The position numbers and the translations under genes were made by a program. A model generated the notes under the pieces. That model ran no database searches. It worked only from the letters and a program-made list of their open reading frames with translations, and was not told the origin of the DNA. Shown piece by piece: positions 38,180-50,680 of a stretch of DNA of 64,000 nucleotides. The stretch is from Margaritispora aquatica (Eukaryota > Ascomycota > Leotiomycetes > Helotiales > Discinellaceae). Within the stretch, counting starts at the first letter, position 1; each line of letters opens with the position of its first letter. The stretch spans positions 1,821,330 through 1,885,329 of the forward strand of contig VJWN01000006.1 in assembly GCA_007644065.1 (NCBI GenBank), written 5' to 3'.

Positions 38180-40335
38180 ATGTTGTCCAAGATCGTCTCC
38201 TTGCTCCCTTTGCTCGCATTGCAGGTTTCTGCTTTGGCGAGCAACGCAACTATTGGTTCTCAAGACAGCAAGCTATTGTACCTCGCCAATGATCGTCTCG
38301 TCGCGACAGTCCTCAAGACCAGGGGTGTCATCGACTCGCTTTACCTGGACGGTCAGAACTTGCTCGGTGTTGTATCTGGCTCTGTAGGAGTTGGACCATA
38401 TCTCGACTGCTACTGCATTCCTTCAGGAGCATGGACACCTGGCTCTACAGCACCAAAGTACGAATTGATCAATGGCGTGGACTCGGAGGGCAAGAAATAC
38501 GGTGGAGTGGTGATGAATGATACCTATCCAGCTACCGGACAAACTTTGTACCAGTACTGGTTCCTCAGGGAGGGAGAGACAGGTCTGCACACCTTCTCCC
38601 GATTGGCGTACTATAATAAGACTACGCCTTTCCTCCGCAATCTTCAAGAATTCAGGACCCTCTTCCGCCCCAACTCTGCTCTCTGGACTCATCTTCTCAC
38701 CAATGAGGACCACTATGCACCATTGCCATCCAAGAACGCAGTTGCGAACCAAGTTGTCGTTCAGGATGCTACCTGGTATTTGGGAAAGACACCAAATGAC
38801 CCCTACGTTCAGCAAGAAGGCGATTATTTCACCAAGTACATCTTCCAGGATACCCATCGTGATCACAGTGTTCATGGGATGTACGCCGATGGAACACAGA
38901 GCACAGGCAATTACACCTTTGGAAGTTGGTTGGTTCAGAATACCAAGGATACGTATTTTGGTGGACCAACTTATTCTGATTTGATGGTTGATGGAATTAC
39001 CTACAATTATATCAGTAAGTTTTTGCCGAAATTTTCGAAAACATTTGTTAACATATTTTAGCTTCCAACCATCACGGAAATGGAGTGCCAAACATCACCG
39101 ATGGCTTCGACAGGACATTTGGACCAGTAAGTAGACATTATCTGTTTGTGAGAACTTATCTAACGATATAACCAGCAATTTTACCACTTCAACAAGGGTG
39201 CCCCAGGAACAAGCATGATGACCCTCCGCAACGAAGCCCTGAAATTCTACTCCCCAACCTGGAACCAAGCATTCTATGATTCAATCGCTAAGCACGTCCC
39301 CAACTATGTGCCATCAAGCGGCCGCACAACCTTCAAAGCCAAGATCAATCTTCCAAAGGGTGCTGTGAAGCCTCTCGCCATTCTCTCCGCCAATGGTGTA
39401 GACTACCAAGACAACGCTGAAGATACCAAAGCATACCAATATTGGGGAGACATCGACGTCAAAACTGGTGCTGTCTCAATCCCCGCTGTCAAGGCAGGCA
39501 CATACCGCTTGACTGTCTATGCAGAGGGCATCTTTGGACAATACACACAAGACAATGTTAAGGTGGTAGCAGGCAAAGTCTCGACTATCAATGTGAAGTG
39601 GGAGCAAGAGGGCTGCGGTACCGAGCTGTGGCGTATTGGTGTTCCAGACAAGAGCTCAGGCGAGTACAAGCACGGCTATGAGCCAGATCTCACCCACCCG
39701 CTCAAACCACAACAATACCGATCTTACTGGCCTGTGCATGACTTCCCCAACGACTTTCCACAAGGACTCACATACACAGTTGGCAAATCTGATTACTCCA
39801 AAGACTTCAACTACGTGCATTGGAGTGTGTTTGGTGGGTATGGCAACTCGATTAGAACAGAAGAAGTCTGGAAGAACGTCAACAACTGGACTGTCTTGTT
39901 TGATCTGAAGTCTAAGGACTACAAGAATAGCAAGAAGGCTACATTCACCGTGCAGTTGGCTGGTGCAAAGACAGCAAGTGGAAACACCGATGTCTTCAAT
40001 GCCACGCAACCATATGCCAATCTTCCATACACCGTGGTCATCAACGGCAAGCAGTTGGAGCCATGGATCATCCCGTAAGTTCTCTCTGTAGATGAATATA
40101 AATTTGAGCAGTGCTAACAAGTAACAGATATTATCACTCTTCTTCCTGCGCTGTCCGCTCAGCCGTCATCTGCTACAACATCGATCATAAATTCACCTTC
40201 CCAACCTCATACTTTGTGGCTGGAACGAATGAAATCGTGCTCAGCTTGCCTCCCAATGCGACTGATTATGAGAGCGCAGTATTGACCAGGGCAATTTATG
40301 TACAATACGATGCCTTGCGGTTGGAGGTTGATTAA
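38180..40335 (+). CDS. Rhamnogalacturonan endolyase (PL4)
   Basis: Exons 38180-39014, 39062-39126, 39176-40074 and 40128-40335 give 668 residues. The signal peptide is LLPLLALQVSALA. The family's three domains are in order. First is the N-terminal catalytic beta-sandwich (LVATVLKTRGVIDSLYLDGQ; FRTLFRPN; TKYIFQD followed by DHSVHGMYA). Next is a small fibronectin-like domain (about residues 370-450; AGTYRLTVYAEGIFGQY). Last is a C-terminal carbohydrate-binding jelly roll (TELWRIGVPD, FPQGLTYTVG and following, YVQYDALRLEV). The catalytic Lys (TKY) and His (VHG, codon 38873-38875) expected from Aspergillus RGL4 are present. It cuts the alternating galacturonate-rhamnose backbone of pectin by beta-elimination outside the cell. 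Its divergent neighbour encodes the deacetylating partner enzyme. Confidence 0.92.
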
Positions 40336-43300
40336 TTGATGAATGATATGTATAATGTATAGATAGAATAGTTTTCCCTGAATCTGTAATGGAATCTGTT
40401 CAATGCAAATCTGCTCTTACAACTAAGTGATCTCATTCGTTGCTGATAATTTTAAGTTTCATCATGCTCTGGATAGATTTATAAACTAGGTGGCTTATTG
40501 AGCTTACGTATTGCTCCAACTATTTGGCTGTCGACATGATAACTTTTATTTCTTTGAATGTGCGAATACTTAAAGTACTTGCTCTATTAATAAGAGTGAG
40601 ATATCTCTAGCATTACCCGAAATTTAAGCACCACCCTCAATATCAGAGTAAGTTACCTTGCGCTGTAGGTAAATGTCGTAGGGCAGGCGCAGTGGAGTCA
40701 TGTGCTCACTAGATTGTCAATCAAGTCGAGCCTTGGCGCGATTTTTCTTTCGATTTCACTATTCAGCCTCTCGATACTTTGAGTTTGCTCAATTATCACC
40801 TTTTCGATATCAAATTAAATCTTGAAACTTCGATATGGAATCACCAAGAACCCTGTGAGCAATATGTTCAATCCGTATTCTGAAACTACAGAATCGAACT
40901 TAGACTAATCTTTTCCTCCAGCAGGATGATGGGACGCCAGGATTATGTTCTAATGCAGATCAATTTGTATTTGAAACTACGCATCCAACTCCCGATCGAC
41001 AGACTACCGAACCCAAGCCCAGAAACCACAGGAGCTACAAGAATAGAAGAGGTCGTCTGAAGGTGAATTGAATCATCGTCATCTGACTCTATTCTATAGA
41101 TCTAATTCATCAATAGCCTGACGGAACTCGAACTGCTAGACGAGATTACTCAATAAAGAAAAACCGCGAAAACAGAACAGCAGCAGAAAGAAGAGAACTC
41201 AAATGTGCAAACGAGGCTCGAAGACCACAAGAATTTATCCAAGCGGTGGCAACTCTTAGGAGAGATCCTGGTGATGAAAAGGCTTTGTATATCGTCAATA
41301 ATACGGTTGAGAATCATACGAATCATATTCCTGGTGTTGGAGGAGCGTTTTGCAGGTAGTCGATGGCGCCACCAGCCCAGCAGGAAGTTAATGGTGCTAA
41401 GTCTTCTACTCGTGATGCAAGTCGTGAGTTCCAGTCCTTTGGATCAAGGATGGATCTCCATGTTAACTCTCTATATAATTAACAAGCCATACCTGCTCTA
41501 CGAATAGCGCCGTCTTTATCCTCAAAACCAAGCCGAATTGTAGATGACATTACCAGAGATATCAACTACGTTGCATAGTCAACCTCAAATCCTGAATGAA
41601 CTTTAGTTTCATATGCTTCGAGTTTTTCTTTTATTGTTCAGTGGCTAAGTAAATATATGTACTTTACATATACATCTATAGAACCGGTGCTGATTTAAAC
41701 AGTTGCAGAGCTTGTCTTACTCGAACTAGATCAAAATATGGCATCATGAAATCTGGCCTATGATATCAAACCCAAAAATTGCCCAGATTTTCACCTTCAA
41801 CTTGTTAAGGATTATACATGTAAAGAAAATCGGCGTGATAAAGCATGAAAGCAGTTATAGTTTTTGCCGAGAGATGGTTGGAAATCAGTTAATAATAGCT
41901 CAACAATCAAGACATATCAGGCCTTCTAGCGAGCCTTTCCCTGAATACCTGCCTCATTGTCGTACACTTCAAACCCTATGACTTGGTAGTAATCCTAAAG
42001 AAACATTGAAACCTCAATGGCTCCAGTGAATTGGTCAGGAGTAGCACAGACAAATGGCCTCCAAGACGGCAAATGTCTTCAAGACCATAAAATTGTTCCA
42101 TTTCCAGACATTGTCTCATCTATTAAATGCTTAGAAATCGTACACAGCAATTATCACGAGGGATTCAAGTTTTTCTTCAATGCTTAGAATCAAACTTTTA
42201 GTAATACAGTAATATTTATACTAGTATTCAAGTCTTTATATTAGGCTCATACGGTGGTTTGTGTTAAGATCATACGAATGACTTATATCGAAGGAAAAAA
42301 AAAAGCCAGGGGTTAGTTCAATACATTTGTGTGCTTTCTAGCTTCGGGACATCAATGCAAGCGCACTTCGCATTTTGAATGATTGGCTGAAATTAGTTTT
42401 TTTGGTACTTCAATTTTCTGTTGCGGTGCGTCAATGGGTGCGAAACTAAAAAATTGCTCTGCGGGAAGTAGCAATTTGAAAATCGACTTTCAGGTATAAG
42501 TGAAGCAGTCATTCGCTTACTTGCTATTCTTGATGATACACATCCTATTCGTCAACAGCAAGACATATTTCAGGACACATATCTTCCAAGACGTAGAATC
42601 AAATGAAAGATATGAGTGTTGTACCGTTAGGTTCAATGATATGAAAGCTATTCATTTTCTTTCCATAGGATTCTATGCAGACTGTCTCACACCATACTTC
42701 TGAAAACTTTAATTGACAATCAAGCAGAACTTTGACATCAATTCATGTCGATGCACTTAATAGAGGGACTAATTATAGTTTCGAACAGTGGACATAAGTT
42801 AGAAATAGATCTGTTGCCACGAACCTAGAATTCCCCATCATTGGTTTTGCCATTATTTATTTCGTCCAGTACAAAAGGCAACTAACTAACTGCGAGACAT
42901 GCAAAAGAGCTTCGCATACGGCACGACATTATCAAGCATCCTATAATCACAACCATTGAGATTATAGCAAGTAATCTGACTTGGTAAAATGTACACCTTG
43001 AATCATATGCTTTAAATAGCAAATTTGCCATCGTTCTAATTTGCTGAGTAAATGATCATGAATTCCACAGGGCATCTTTCGGTCCTTGTTAACAAAGACC
43101 GGGAATTGAGGACCAAGTATAACGTCATCATTGATTTGAATGAGTCAGGGCCTTTAACCACAACAAGCCATAGATAAACTCGGAAACAAGCAGTACCAGT
43201 GCTTTATGGAGTGGAATCAAGGAACTGCCGAACTCCTATCTTGGGGCGAGTTGTGGCTTGCGAGGGAAGCTGACAGGTATATTCAAGGCTATTAGGACAT

Positions 43301-44323
43301 TTGCGCTTGAGAATCTATATTCGACGCATCTTTTCACACAATAATTTCGAGGCTTTCATGCCTCTGCTAGGTGGTCTGTAAATTTGAGATGGGAAGCTAA
43401 ACTATACTTGAACGGAAGAAGCTCAGGAATGGAAAGCCTCGAGACCGATGCGAGTTTTCAATCTCTCACAAGTGAAAGATGCCTGAATATTTGTCTTTAT
43501 TCAAATTTCTACAATAATTAGAAGCTAGATAGAGTAGCAGTATGAAATAAATATACTTCGAGCCAGAACATATAGACATATGAACACATGGGTCTTATTT
43601 TTAAACTTAGACATCTCGCTTCGAAATAGAGAACTCCTCTAATTCTAAAGTTTAATTCTCTATTTAAGGATTCAAAACCAAGGCAAAATCTACAATACTG
43701 CATGACCTCGGCATCTATGCCTATATTGCACTTAAATTTCTCCGGTACTCTCGGTACATAGGTACCCGAGCCCCTGGATTTTCCCCTGTTCATGCAAGCG
43801 AGCTGCAAACTCCCCCGCATACTTGGCAGGCCCACGAACACAGCTGACCTTATTACCCCACACCAAATACTCCACTACCCCACATATCTCGCTTTTATTA
43901 CTCTATTTCGGGCTCGTTGGCTTAGAAATTCAATATTTCATTCTCAGAGCAGGTGAAAAGCGAGTGAAGTGCGAAGGTCTTCACATGGCATCCAGGATAA
44001 CCACATGGAAATATAAGCAAGGAAAGCTGATATACCAGACCCCCTCGTCTGTCTTTAAAGTAATAGAATACTGGATATAGGGAAATATATTGTAGATCCG
44101 GGGGTACGGAAGATATTCTTACTTTTCCTCGCAGTTCGGCCCAAAACCAAGCTTTGCTTGCAGCTCGGATGTGAATCGTCGTAAGCTTCGAAAAATCAAA
44201 TTTAGATTGAGTCCAAGGAACCCAAGTATATGAATAGCTGCTATGCCACTGCATTGATGGTCCACAAGCTTTCTTCCATCCTTGACTTGCCCTCATCAAC
44301 GGACAACCGTCATCAATAGCAAG
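40336..44323. other. Gene-poor AT-rich block between the two PL4 genes
   Basis: Four kilobases with only one weak spliced candidate gene (40925-41359, listed). No domain, intact transposon or RNA gene was recognised. Short frames at 41760, 42500 and 43518 lack motifs. Confidence 0.5.
40925..41359 (+). CDS. Possible small basic protein, spliced, N-terminus unresolved
   Basis: Two blocks, 40925-41062 and 41117-41359, join in phase across an intron with a GTGAATT donor and an ATCAATAG acceptor and encode 126 residues. The product is strongly basic (RNHRSYKNRRGRLK, RRDYSIKKNRENR) and ends TNHIPGVGGAFCR. A pyrimidine-rich tract and CAG precede 40925, so another exon should lie upstream; the ATG at 40835 (MESPRT) does not join in phase. 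I recognise no domain; the Arg/Lys spacing could suit nucleic-acid binding. It may also be chance. Confidence 0.35.
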
Positions 44324-46362
44324 ATGAGAACTTCAAGCCTTTTCGTCTGCTTGTCTGCATTCCTTGGGATAGCATCAGCATCAGTTCCGCATCCTATCAG
44401 CAATAGGAATGGTAATGGTAATGGAAATAATGATAATGGAAATAACGGCAATGGCAACAACGGCAATGGCAACAACGGCAATGGAAATAATGGCAACGGG
44501 AACAGTGGAAACGGCAAGGGAAGTACGACGACGGGACCATTCTTTCAGACCCTCAATGGGACTGCGGGTTGGGTGATTGGAAATGACATCTGGAACATCA
44601 CTATTGGAGCTATCTATGGAACCAAGCTGTTTTATAAGAACAAGGACATGGTTGGAAAAGCAGCTGGACATTATGTCTCTTACAGTGAGAGCACCTTCTC
44701 CTCCTCTCCGTTCTTTCATACTTTCCTTATTTCAGGAGATTTATCTAGAGTGCATTTTATCTATGATCATTGACTTACATGATCTAGACGGCGCAGCGGG
44801 AAACTTAGCTTGGACTTCCGCCAGCGTTTATAAGCAAACAAAGGAATATCTCGATGTCTCTTTTACCGCCATCGAAGGTGACATCCACTGGGTCATTTAC
44901 CCTGATCTAGCTGGTGCTTACCAATATTTTGTCAACCGAGCACTGCCTACGCTTGGAGAATTCAGGACTTTGTTCAGATTGGATAATACCACTTTCTTAA
45001 GCGGGAAGACGGATATCAAAGATGGTAAGTTCACTCATCAGCTGGTATCTTCGTGTGAACAAAGATGAAAAGGCATGACATCCACAAGAGAACGATACTG
45101 ACTCCTCAAAAACAGCCCTCCTCCCTACACTTGCTGACATCGCCAACTCAACCAAATCCCAAGATGAGACCTGGGTCCGCGCAGATGGCACCTACATCAC
45201 CAAGTACGACTTCACTGCCTTCATCCGCAACAACTCATACTACGGTGTATACGGGCCCTCACATGGATCTTGGTACATCGTGCCTGGCAAGGATGACTAC
45301 AATGGCAACCATCTCAAGCAAGAGCTCATGGTGCACCGCGAGTCCGCCACAGGGGATGCAGTCCAGCTCAATATGTTGCACGGAACCCATTTTCAAGCTT
45401 CATCGGCGGATGTGTTCGAGGTCGGGAAGACGTGGGGACCCTGGTTGTGGTACTTGAATGATGGGTCATTCGCCGATGTGGCAAAACGAGCTGAGGAGGA
45501 GAAATGCGCATACCCATACACCTGGTTCAATAGCACATCATACCAAGCCCGCGGCAGTGTCTCCGGCATTCTGAAATTGAGTGACGGCAGACCAGCAAGT
45601 GGGGCGGCGGTTTTTCTGGGTGATAATCATCCTAATGAGACCAGTTTGGATATGGGACGGTACAATTATTACACCGCATACGCTACTGCCTCTGGTGCTT
45701 TCGAATTCAAGGACGTGAAGGCAGGCTCATATGCATTCCAAGCATGGGCGAACGGCGCGCCAATTGGAGATGTAACGACAACGTTCTTGCAGAACGACGT
45801 GACTGTGACGAAGGGAAAGGAGACAAAAATGGGCTCATTGAAGTGGGCAACCCAGGGACGGAAGATGATTGCTCAAGTTGGCCAAATGGATCGAAAAAGT
45901 CTAGGCTTCAAGTACGGAGGTGCGCCGCATGAGCATGCCCTCGTTGCTAAATGTCCTGCGAACATCACATTTGTGCCTGGTGTGTCTCCAACTTCGGATT
46001 GGTGTTTCGGACAATCTGCTCTCGGAACATGGACAGTGGCATTCAACTTGACGGCTGCCGAGTTGCCAAAGACAAACAGCACAGCTGCTGTTGTGAGTGT
46101 GAGTTTGGCAGGATATTCAAGTGGGTCAACCAGTTCGATCTTGATGAATGGGGTCGTGGTGGGAAATTTGACAAGTGCGAATATTGCTACAGATCCATCT
46201 TTGTATCGAAGTGGGACGACCGCTGGAGAGTGGCATTATTATGAATTCCCGGTAAAGAGTGGTTTGCTTGCTGTGGGTGTAAATAAGCTCTCATTTGTTA
46301 TGACGAGATTCACCCAGTGGCATGGAATGATGTGGGATTCGGTGCTAGTTGAATGGGCTTGA
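44324..46362 (+). CDS. PL4-like rhamnogalacturonan lyase homologue with altered active site
   Basis: Exons 44324-44684, 44788-45024 and 45116-46362 give 614 residues. A signal peptide (FVCLSAFLGIASA) is followed by an Asn-Gly-rich repeat of about 35 residues. The usual PL4 order follows: catalytic sandwich (GEFRTLFRLDN; TKYDFTAFIRN; SYYGVYGPSHGSW), fibronectin-like domain (SVSGILKLSDGRPASGAAVF) and C-terminal sugar-binding jelly roll (ending MMWDSVLVEWA). The lysine of TKY is kept. The catalytic histidine in VHG of the other PL4 gene is replaced by Tyr (codon 45241-45243). PL4 has several fungal subgroups, so the change may mark a different chemistry, a binding role or loss of activity. It is secreted and probably acts on pectin or a related polymer. 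Confidence 0.82.
44408..44520 (+). repeat. AAYGG(C/A)-type minisatellite encoding Asn-Gly repeats
   Basis: Degenerate tandem repeat built from AAYGGY/AAYAAY hexamers and 12-15-bp units (GGCAATGGCAACAAC recurs). It lies inside exon 1 of the second PL4 gene and encodes a flexible Asn-Gly linker between signal peptide and catalytic domain. Every unit is a multiple of 3 bp, so length changes would keep frame. Confidence 0.9.
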
Positions 46363-46728
46363 TACAATATATTCAAGTAGACTAGACCCGAGAATGAAAC
46401 AAGAATAACATAGACCAAGAATGGCTTGAAAGATAATTTTCATATCTACATATCTCATCGTGGAGCATGATTATTTGGTGTTGAGCCAGCCTTGTGAGGC
46501 GGATATGCAAAGTAAGATCTCGCTGATTTGATAACGGGTGGTAAGTGAGGAGAGGCATAAAGATGCGGCTTGGAAAGCTTGAATAAGCTAAGCTTGCAGC
46601 ACTTGCCGTTAAGGTCGAAGTATAACATCGTGATGCTCATTTCAGGATCAGTTGGAGTGGAAAGGCATGGCAAGTGAATTTTGCTTTGGGTATCAAAATG
46701 CTTCCACATGGTTAGGTGTATCCAAACA
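46363..46728. other. Intergenic, convergent 3' ends
   Basis: Short spacer between the PL4 homologue and TRM1. One open frame on the minus strand has no motif. Confidence 0.5.
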
Positions 46729-48891
46729 TCACTCTTTACCCTTTGCCCGACTCATTGGTCCCCAATTCTCTCTTGGGTTGAGCTGGTAGCGCACTAGCTT
46801 CTTTTCCCTCGGATCTGCGCCCAATTTCTCATCGAAAACCACTTCTTCCTTGGGTTTCAATAGCTCTGCAACCTTATCCGGATCAGGGTTTTCTCCCAGC
46901 TCCCTGATCTGCTCTCTTCTCATCAACACAGCACCGGGTGTTCCATCTCGAATAGCGCCGTCTCGGATGGGTGCCTTTTGTCTTGCCCATTCGCGCATGA
47001 CGTCCCATACCACATCCCACGGGGCGTTTGTTTTGATGCTGCCTGCCTTGGAGTGACTTCGTGTGACCTGGTAATTGAATGTTCGAAGAGCGCCTCGGAA
47101 TGCAGTTTCGAGAGGAGTAATACAGTGTATAACTTTAGAGAGGGTAGATGGGAGGAAGAAGAATGGTGCTGGGTCGAGGATTGCAGGGTCATATTTGCCT
47201 GTTTTAGAGGTTGAGGTGGGAGAATTCGGGTCGTCGTGCGGAGGAAGTATTTCGTTCAGAGCAACGGTTAGCATACCTTCTATCCTTGTAGTTGTCTGAT
47301 ATGTATCTTTGGAGACGTTGGGTAAATCATCCAGAATTTTCTGGATGAATTCAGGAGAATGAAGTGGTCCTCCATACATGGGTCCTCCAATATGCGTTTT
47401 GCAGCCACAATGTTTGCAGTGTTCTGGTGCCGAAGGGCCAAGACCCATGCTGTGCTTCCATAACCAATGTTCTCCCTTCTTACTCTTGACCAATTTGTTG
47501 TTGCCGAGTGTTTGAGTTGTCCAGGCACCACAGCCTTGATCGCAGTTATAGACCAACATGGTCCTGCCAGCTAAGAACTTGACATCGTTCGCTGATTTGT
47601 AGATGCGAACGAAAACACGCGCATAGAAATCGATTGAAAGAGAGAGAAGAGGTTCCATTGCCATGCCGTATCTTGCAGCAGAAGATGCGATGGAATTCAG
47701 GATCAGACGCAGTCCACCTTCATGAGAATGCTGCCCTTTGGTGGGAAGTCCTCCATATAATGAAAACGCTTTTTCTGGATAGCCATTTGATGCCCACACC
47801 CCAGCATCTGTGCATGTCACGCAAAGAAGGCCTCCATCCTCGCGTACCGCTTGAACCGCTGCATCCAAGAATGGAGCTGCTGTGCCATATGGATCGAGAT
47901 CAATGACATGGTATTTTGAAGACGGTTTCACTCTGCCTTTGTCGTCCTTGCAGTTATCTCCAACGAACGAGTACATGTGTGTCAAGGCATTACCAGTGAC
48001 TGCTTTGATCTTGTGCTCGAGTTTATTGTGTTTGACATTCAATTGAATGGCTTTGGTCGCCTCCACGAGCAAGTCGTTTGCGGTAATGGATGTCGCGAAA
48101 GGTATTTCTTGAGCATAACGGAGCGCTCGAAGTCCAGTGGCTGATAATGCGTCAAGAATCCTGAAATTAGGTGAGCGAGTATCTGCGGGCATGCTTTTGC
48201 TCAATGGTTCTGTATTCGGAATATCTGATTCTGCGCGCTCATTCGTAATTGATTGGGCGCAAGTGCCCTGGAGCTGAGCGGCTTGCTCTACATTAACCAT
48301 ATCCTCATCGGCTCCTTGTGACGGAAATTCTGCGATTGCTTGATCTACATCGTCATTCTCAACAGATGTGGGAACTAGATTTGGTACATCCTCACTCAGC
48401 TTTCCAGCTTTCCTCGCAGAACCTAGATCATCCTCAGCATCAGTTCGCTTCCTTTTCTTTTCTCTTTTCTCCTGGTTTCTCCGCTTCTGTTTTTCTAGGT
48501 ATGGTTTGTTATGCTCCTTGTTTTGTTCCAGATACTGCTCCCCAAATGCTTTGATCGCCAACACACTCAGGTCACGATTGAATTGCTGGATGGGATTATA
48601 GAACACGGATTGGGGTTGGTTTTCGCCATTGGGAGTTGTCTGCGGCGTCTTTTGAGACCCCGCAGGTACCAAGATGTATGCAAGGCCTTCTTTGATAGTT
48701 GTATATTCTTTCTTGTCGTGCAGGATATGCTGGTCAGCAGCTGGAGCTGCTGTGATATCGAGGGGCGCATCTGAGCTTGAGCTCGTTGCCATTCTGGCGA
48801 CAGATGAAAAGTTGAGTCGAAAAGTCAAGTTTGGAATTGGTGGAATCGCATTCCTCAAGGCAGGCCGCACAAGCTGTAGGAGAATCTTCAT
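46729..48891 (-). CDS. trm1: tRNA (guanine26-N2)-dimethyltransferase Trm1
   Basis: Intronless, 720 residues. The TRM1 family signatures are present: SAM-binding ILDALSATGLRALRYAQEI (about 245), VIDLDPYGTAAPFLDAA (about 327), and VTCTDAGVWA. Cysteine motifs follow, YNCDQGCGAW (about 447) and CKHCGCKTHIGGP (about 490), then GGPMYGGPLH. The C-terminus has the family's NYQVTRSHSKAGSIKT and basic end. It places two methyl groups on G26 of many tRNAs. The first 33 residues are basic and hydroxylated without acids, as in a mitochondrial presequence, and Met34 follows. This matches the yeast pattern in which two starts send the enzyme to mitochondria and nucleus. An insertion of about 100 charged residues (Lys-Arg-Glu, with a probable nuclear signal KREKKRKR) sits between the N-terminus and motif I. 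Confidence 0.96.
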   Translation of the reverse strand: MKILLQLVRPALRNAIPPIPNLTFRLNFSSVARMATSSSSDAPLDITAAPAADQHILHDKKEYTTIKEGLAYILVPAGSQKTPQTTPNGENQPQSVFYNPIQQFNRDLSVLAIKAFGEQYLEQNKEHNKPYLEKQKRRNQEKREKKRKRTDAEDDLGSARKAGKLSEDVPNLVPTSVENDDVDQAIAEFPSQGADEDMVNVEQAAQLQGTCAQSITNERAESDIPNTEPLSKSMPADTRSPNFRILDALSATGLRALRYAQEIPFATSITANDLLVEATKAIQLNVKHNKLEHKIKAVTGNALTHMYSFVGDNCKDDKGRVKPSSKYHVIDLDPYGTAAPFLDAAVQAVREDGGLLCVTCTDAGVWASNGYPEKAFSLYGGLPTKGQHSHEGGLRLILNSIASSAARYGMAMEPLLSLSIDFYARVFVRIYKSANDVKFLAGRTMLVYNCDQGCGAWTTQTLGNNKLVKSKKGEHWLWKHSMGLGPSAPEHCKHCGCKTHIGGPMYGGPLHSPEFIQKILDDLPNVSKDTYQTTTRIEGMLTVALNEILPPHDDPNSPTSTSKTGKYDPAILDPAPFFFLPSTLSKVIHCITPLETAFRGALRTFNYQVTRSHSKAGSIKTNAPWDVVWDVMREWARQKAPIRDGAIRDGTPGAVLMRREQIRELGENPDPDKVAELLKPKEEVVFDEKLGADPREKKLVRYQLNPRENWGPMSRAKGKE

Positions 48892-50680
48892 ACGCGAGAG
48901 TGTTGAAATGATTGCATCGAAACGAGGTTCAAAATTTTGGTCCTTCAGAAAATAATATGCCGGTGAACAATGGCAGAATATTCATGTTGGACTAGCTCGG
49001 TGGGCTGGAATTACCTCCATCCTATTCATTCATATCATTGAGCTCTCTAAGTACCTTTACCTTAGCTACTACTCAATATCTCTACAGCATTCCTTATATG
49101 CTTCGTCAATGCATCATCGGTGCGCGATTCCTCTGATCCCAGGCTGGTGTTGAATGCCATGTTTCTCTCGATCTCTCGATTATAGTCTTTGGAGATCACT
49201 TTGTCATAATAAGCCAAGGCCTGACATCAAATCACTATGTTCAATGTGTCCAAGCTATATGGGTCATTCGTTAGACTTGATGAGCGGATGGTAAAGCCTA
49301 AATTGATCTGTATACAGAATTGGAAGTAAGGTTTCTTCATATCAGAAGGCCATCACGATGCCAACGCAATTCGATAGTAATCTTATAGTCAAGATGAAGT
49401 AAACATCAAAAAGTAGTGAGACCAACCATGATGCAGTGGATTTTGGACTGGTTGGATATTGTCTCAGAAGTCATTCGCAGTAACCATTCCACCCAGTCAT
49501 CTTCCATTTTCGAGCGCTGATCATAGGTAAGGAACAGCAGAGAGATCGCCACTGCCTCACAGTTTGATATCCATCCAAGACATGTGTAGATCTTTGGATT
49601 ATGGACATCCAAAGAACTCGCATCATTACTTCAGGTAGTTTTCATATTCATAAAAGAACCAAAGGGAAAACAATAGGTATAGGTACCTTAAGGTTCGCCT
49701 CATTTCAGCCACCTGACCAGTCAACCGAACAACCTTCTTCCCATTATTGGACAAATCGGAGATTGATGCCAAGTGCGTCTATTATGTATCTTTTATGCAT
49801 CTCAGAAGTTGCCGTCGAATGGAAGCCCTGAAGAATTTCAAGTCTTCGCGGGGTGCATCCAACACCATCCTTGTCCAGCTAGGGTTCTCCGCATCCAAAC
49901 CAATACCAAGTGGACTTTTCAATCGAATCCGGGTCGGACACACCTGCGCCATCGAGCTAGAATGAAATTTCATCCAGGTTGCGGCAGGTTGTGCTTCGGT
50001 ATCAACGTCCAAATCAGATGAGGCCTGCATCCAGATCCCATCATATCATCCAAATCTGCTCCCGTGTCCGGGATTGCCTCGGTCGATAAAGCTGCATATT
50101 TGGATTCTCTGCAAAGAAAGGGAGGGGAGCATGGCATCCACAACCTGCTATGTCTTGAACTTTGACATCTGAAATCTGACTGCGATATGTTGCCATAGAT
50201 CGGCACTTCTGGTTACGTGAGAACTTACACGTTAAAGTTTGTTTTGTGCTCTCAGTGGCTGCGGCTGTGAAGTACCTGCATGTACAACAGCTTATCGTTT
50301 TGGATACCGTGGATACGACCAATGCACATGCACAAAGTTGGGCCAACAAGATCCAGAGGACCCAGATTGCCATTTCTCCTCATTTTATTTTGCTTTTTGG
50401 GATCACATGCGTCTCGGACCTGTCACCTAACGAGGCTTGCCTCCAACACCCATGAGATTCGAACCCTCCCTTTGTGATTACCGTATACAAGAAGGGTATC
50501 AGAAGTGCGACCTCCTGCTTTGTTTGTCCCCGGATTTTTCTATATCACTCCACACTACTCCGCATCCCGCTACTCCAGATATCTGCTGCTTAGTTTCTCA
50601 TCTTGCTACTTCTGCGCTTTTTGGCAGTTCTGTCACAAATAGATTCAATCTTTCGGGCATCAGATTCTATATTCCTCACA
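48892..50680. other. Intergenic, divergent promoter region
   Basis: 1.8 kb between TRM1 and the DUF3712 gene. Multiple overlapping short frames at 49.6-50.5 kb have no motif. A pyrimidine-rich tract at about 50510-50640 probably is the core promoter of the rightward gene. Confidence 0.5.

Noticed and set aside
50450..50470. Minus-strand GGTTCGAATCTC resembling a tRNA T loop
   Set aside because: No T stem pairs around it and no D arm or acceptor stem lies at the right distance.
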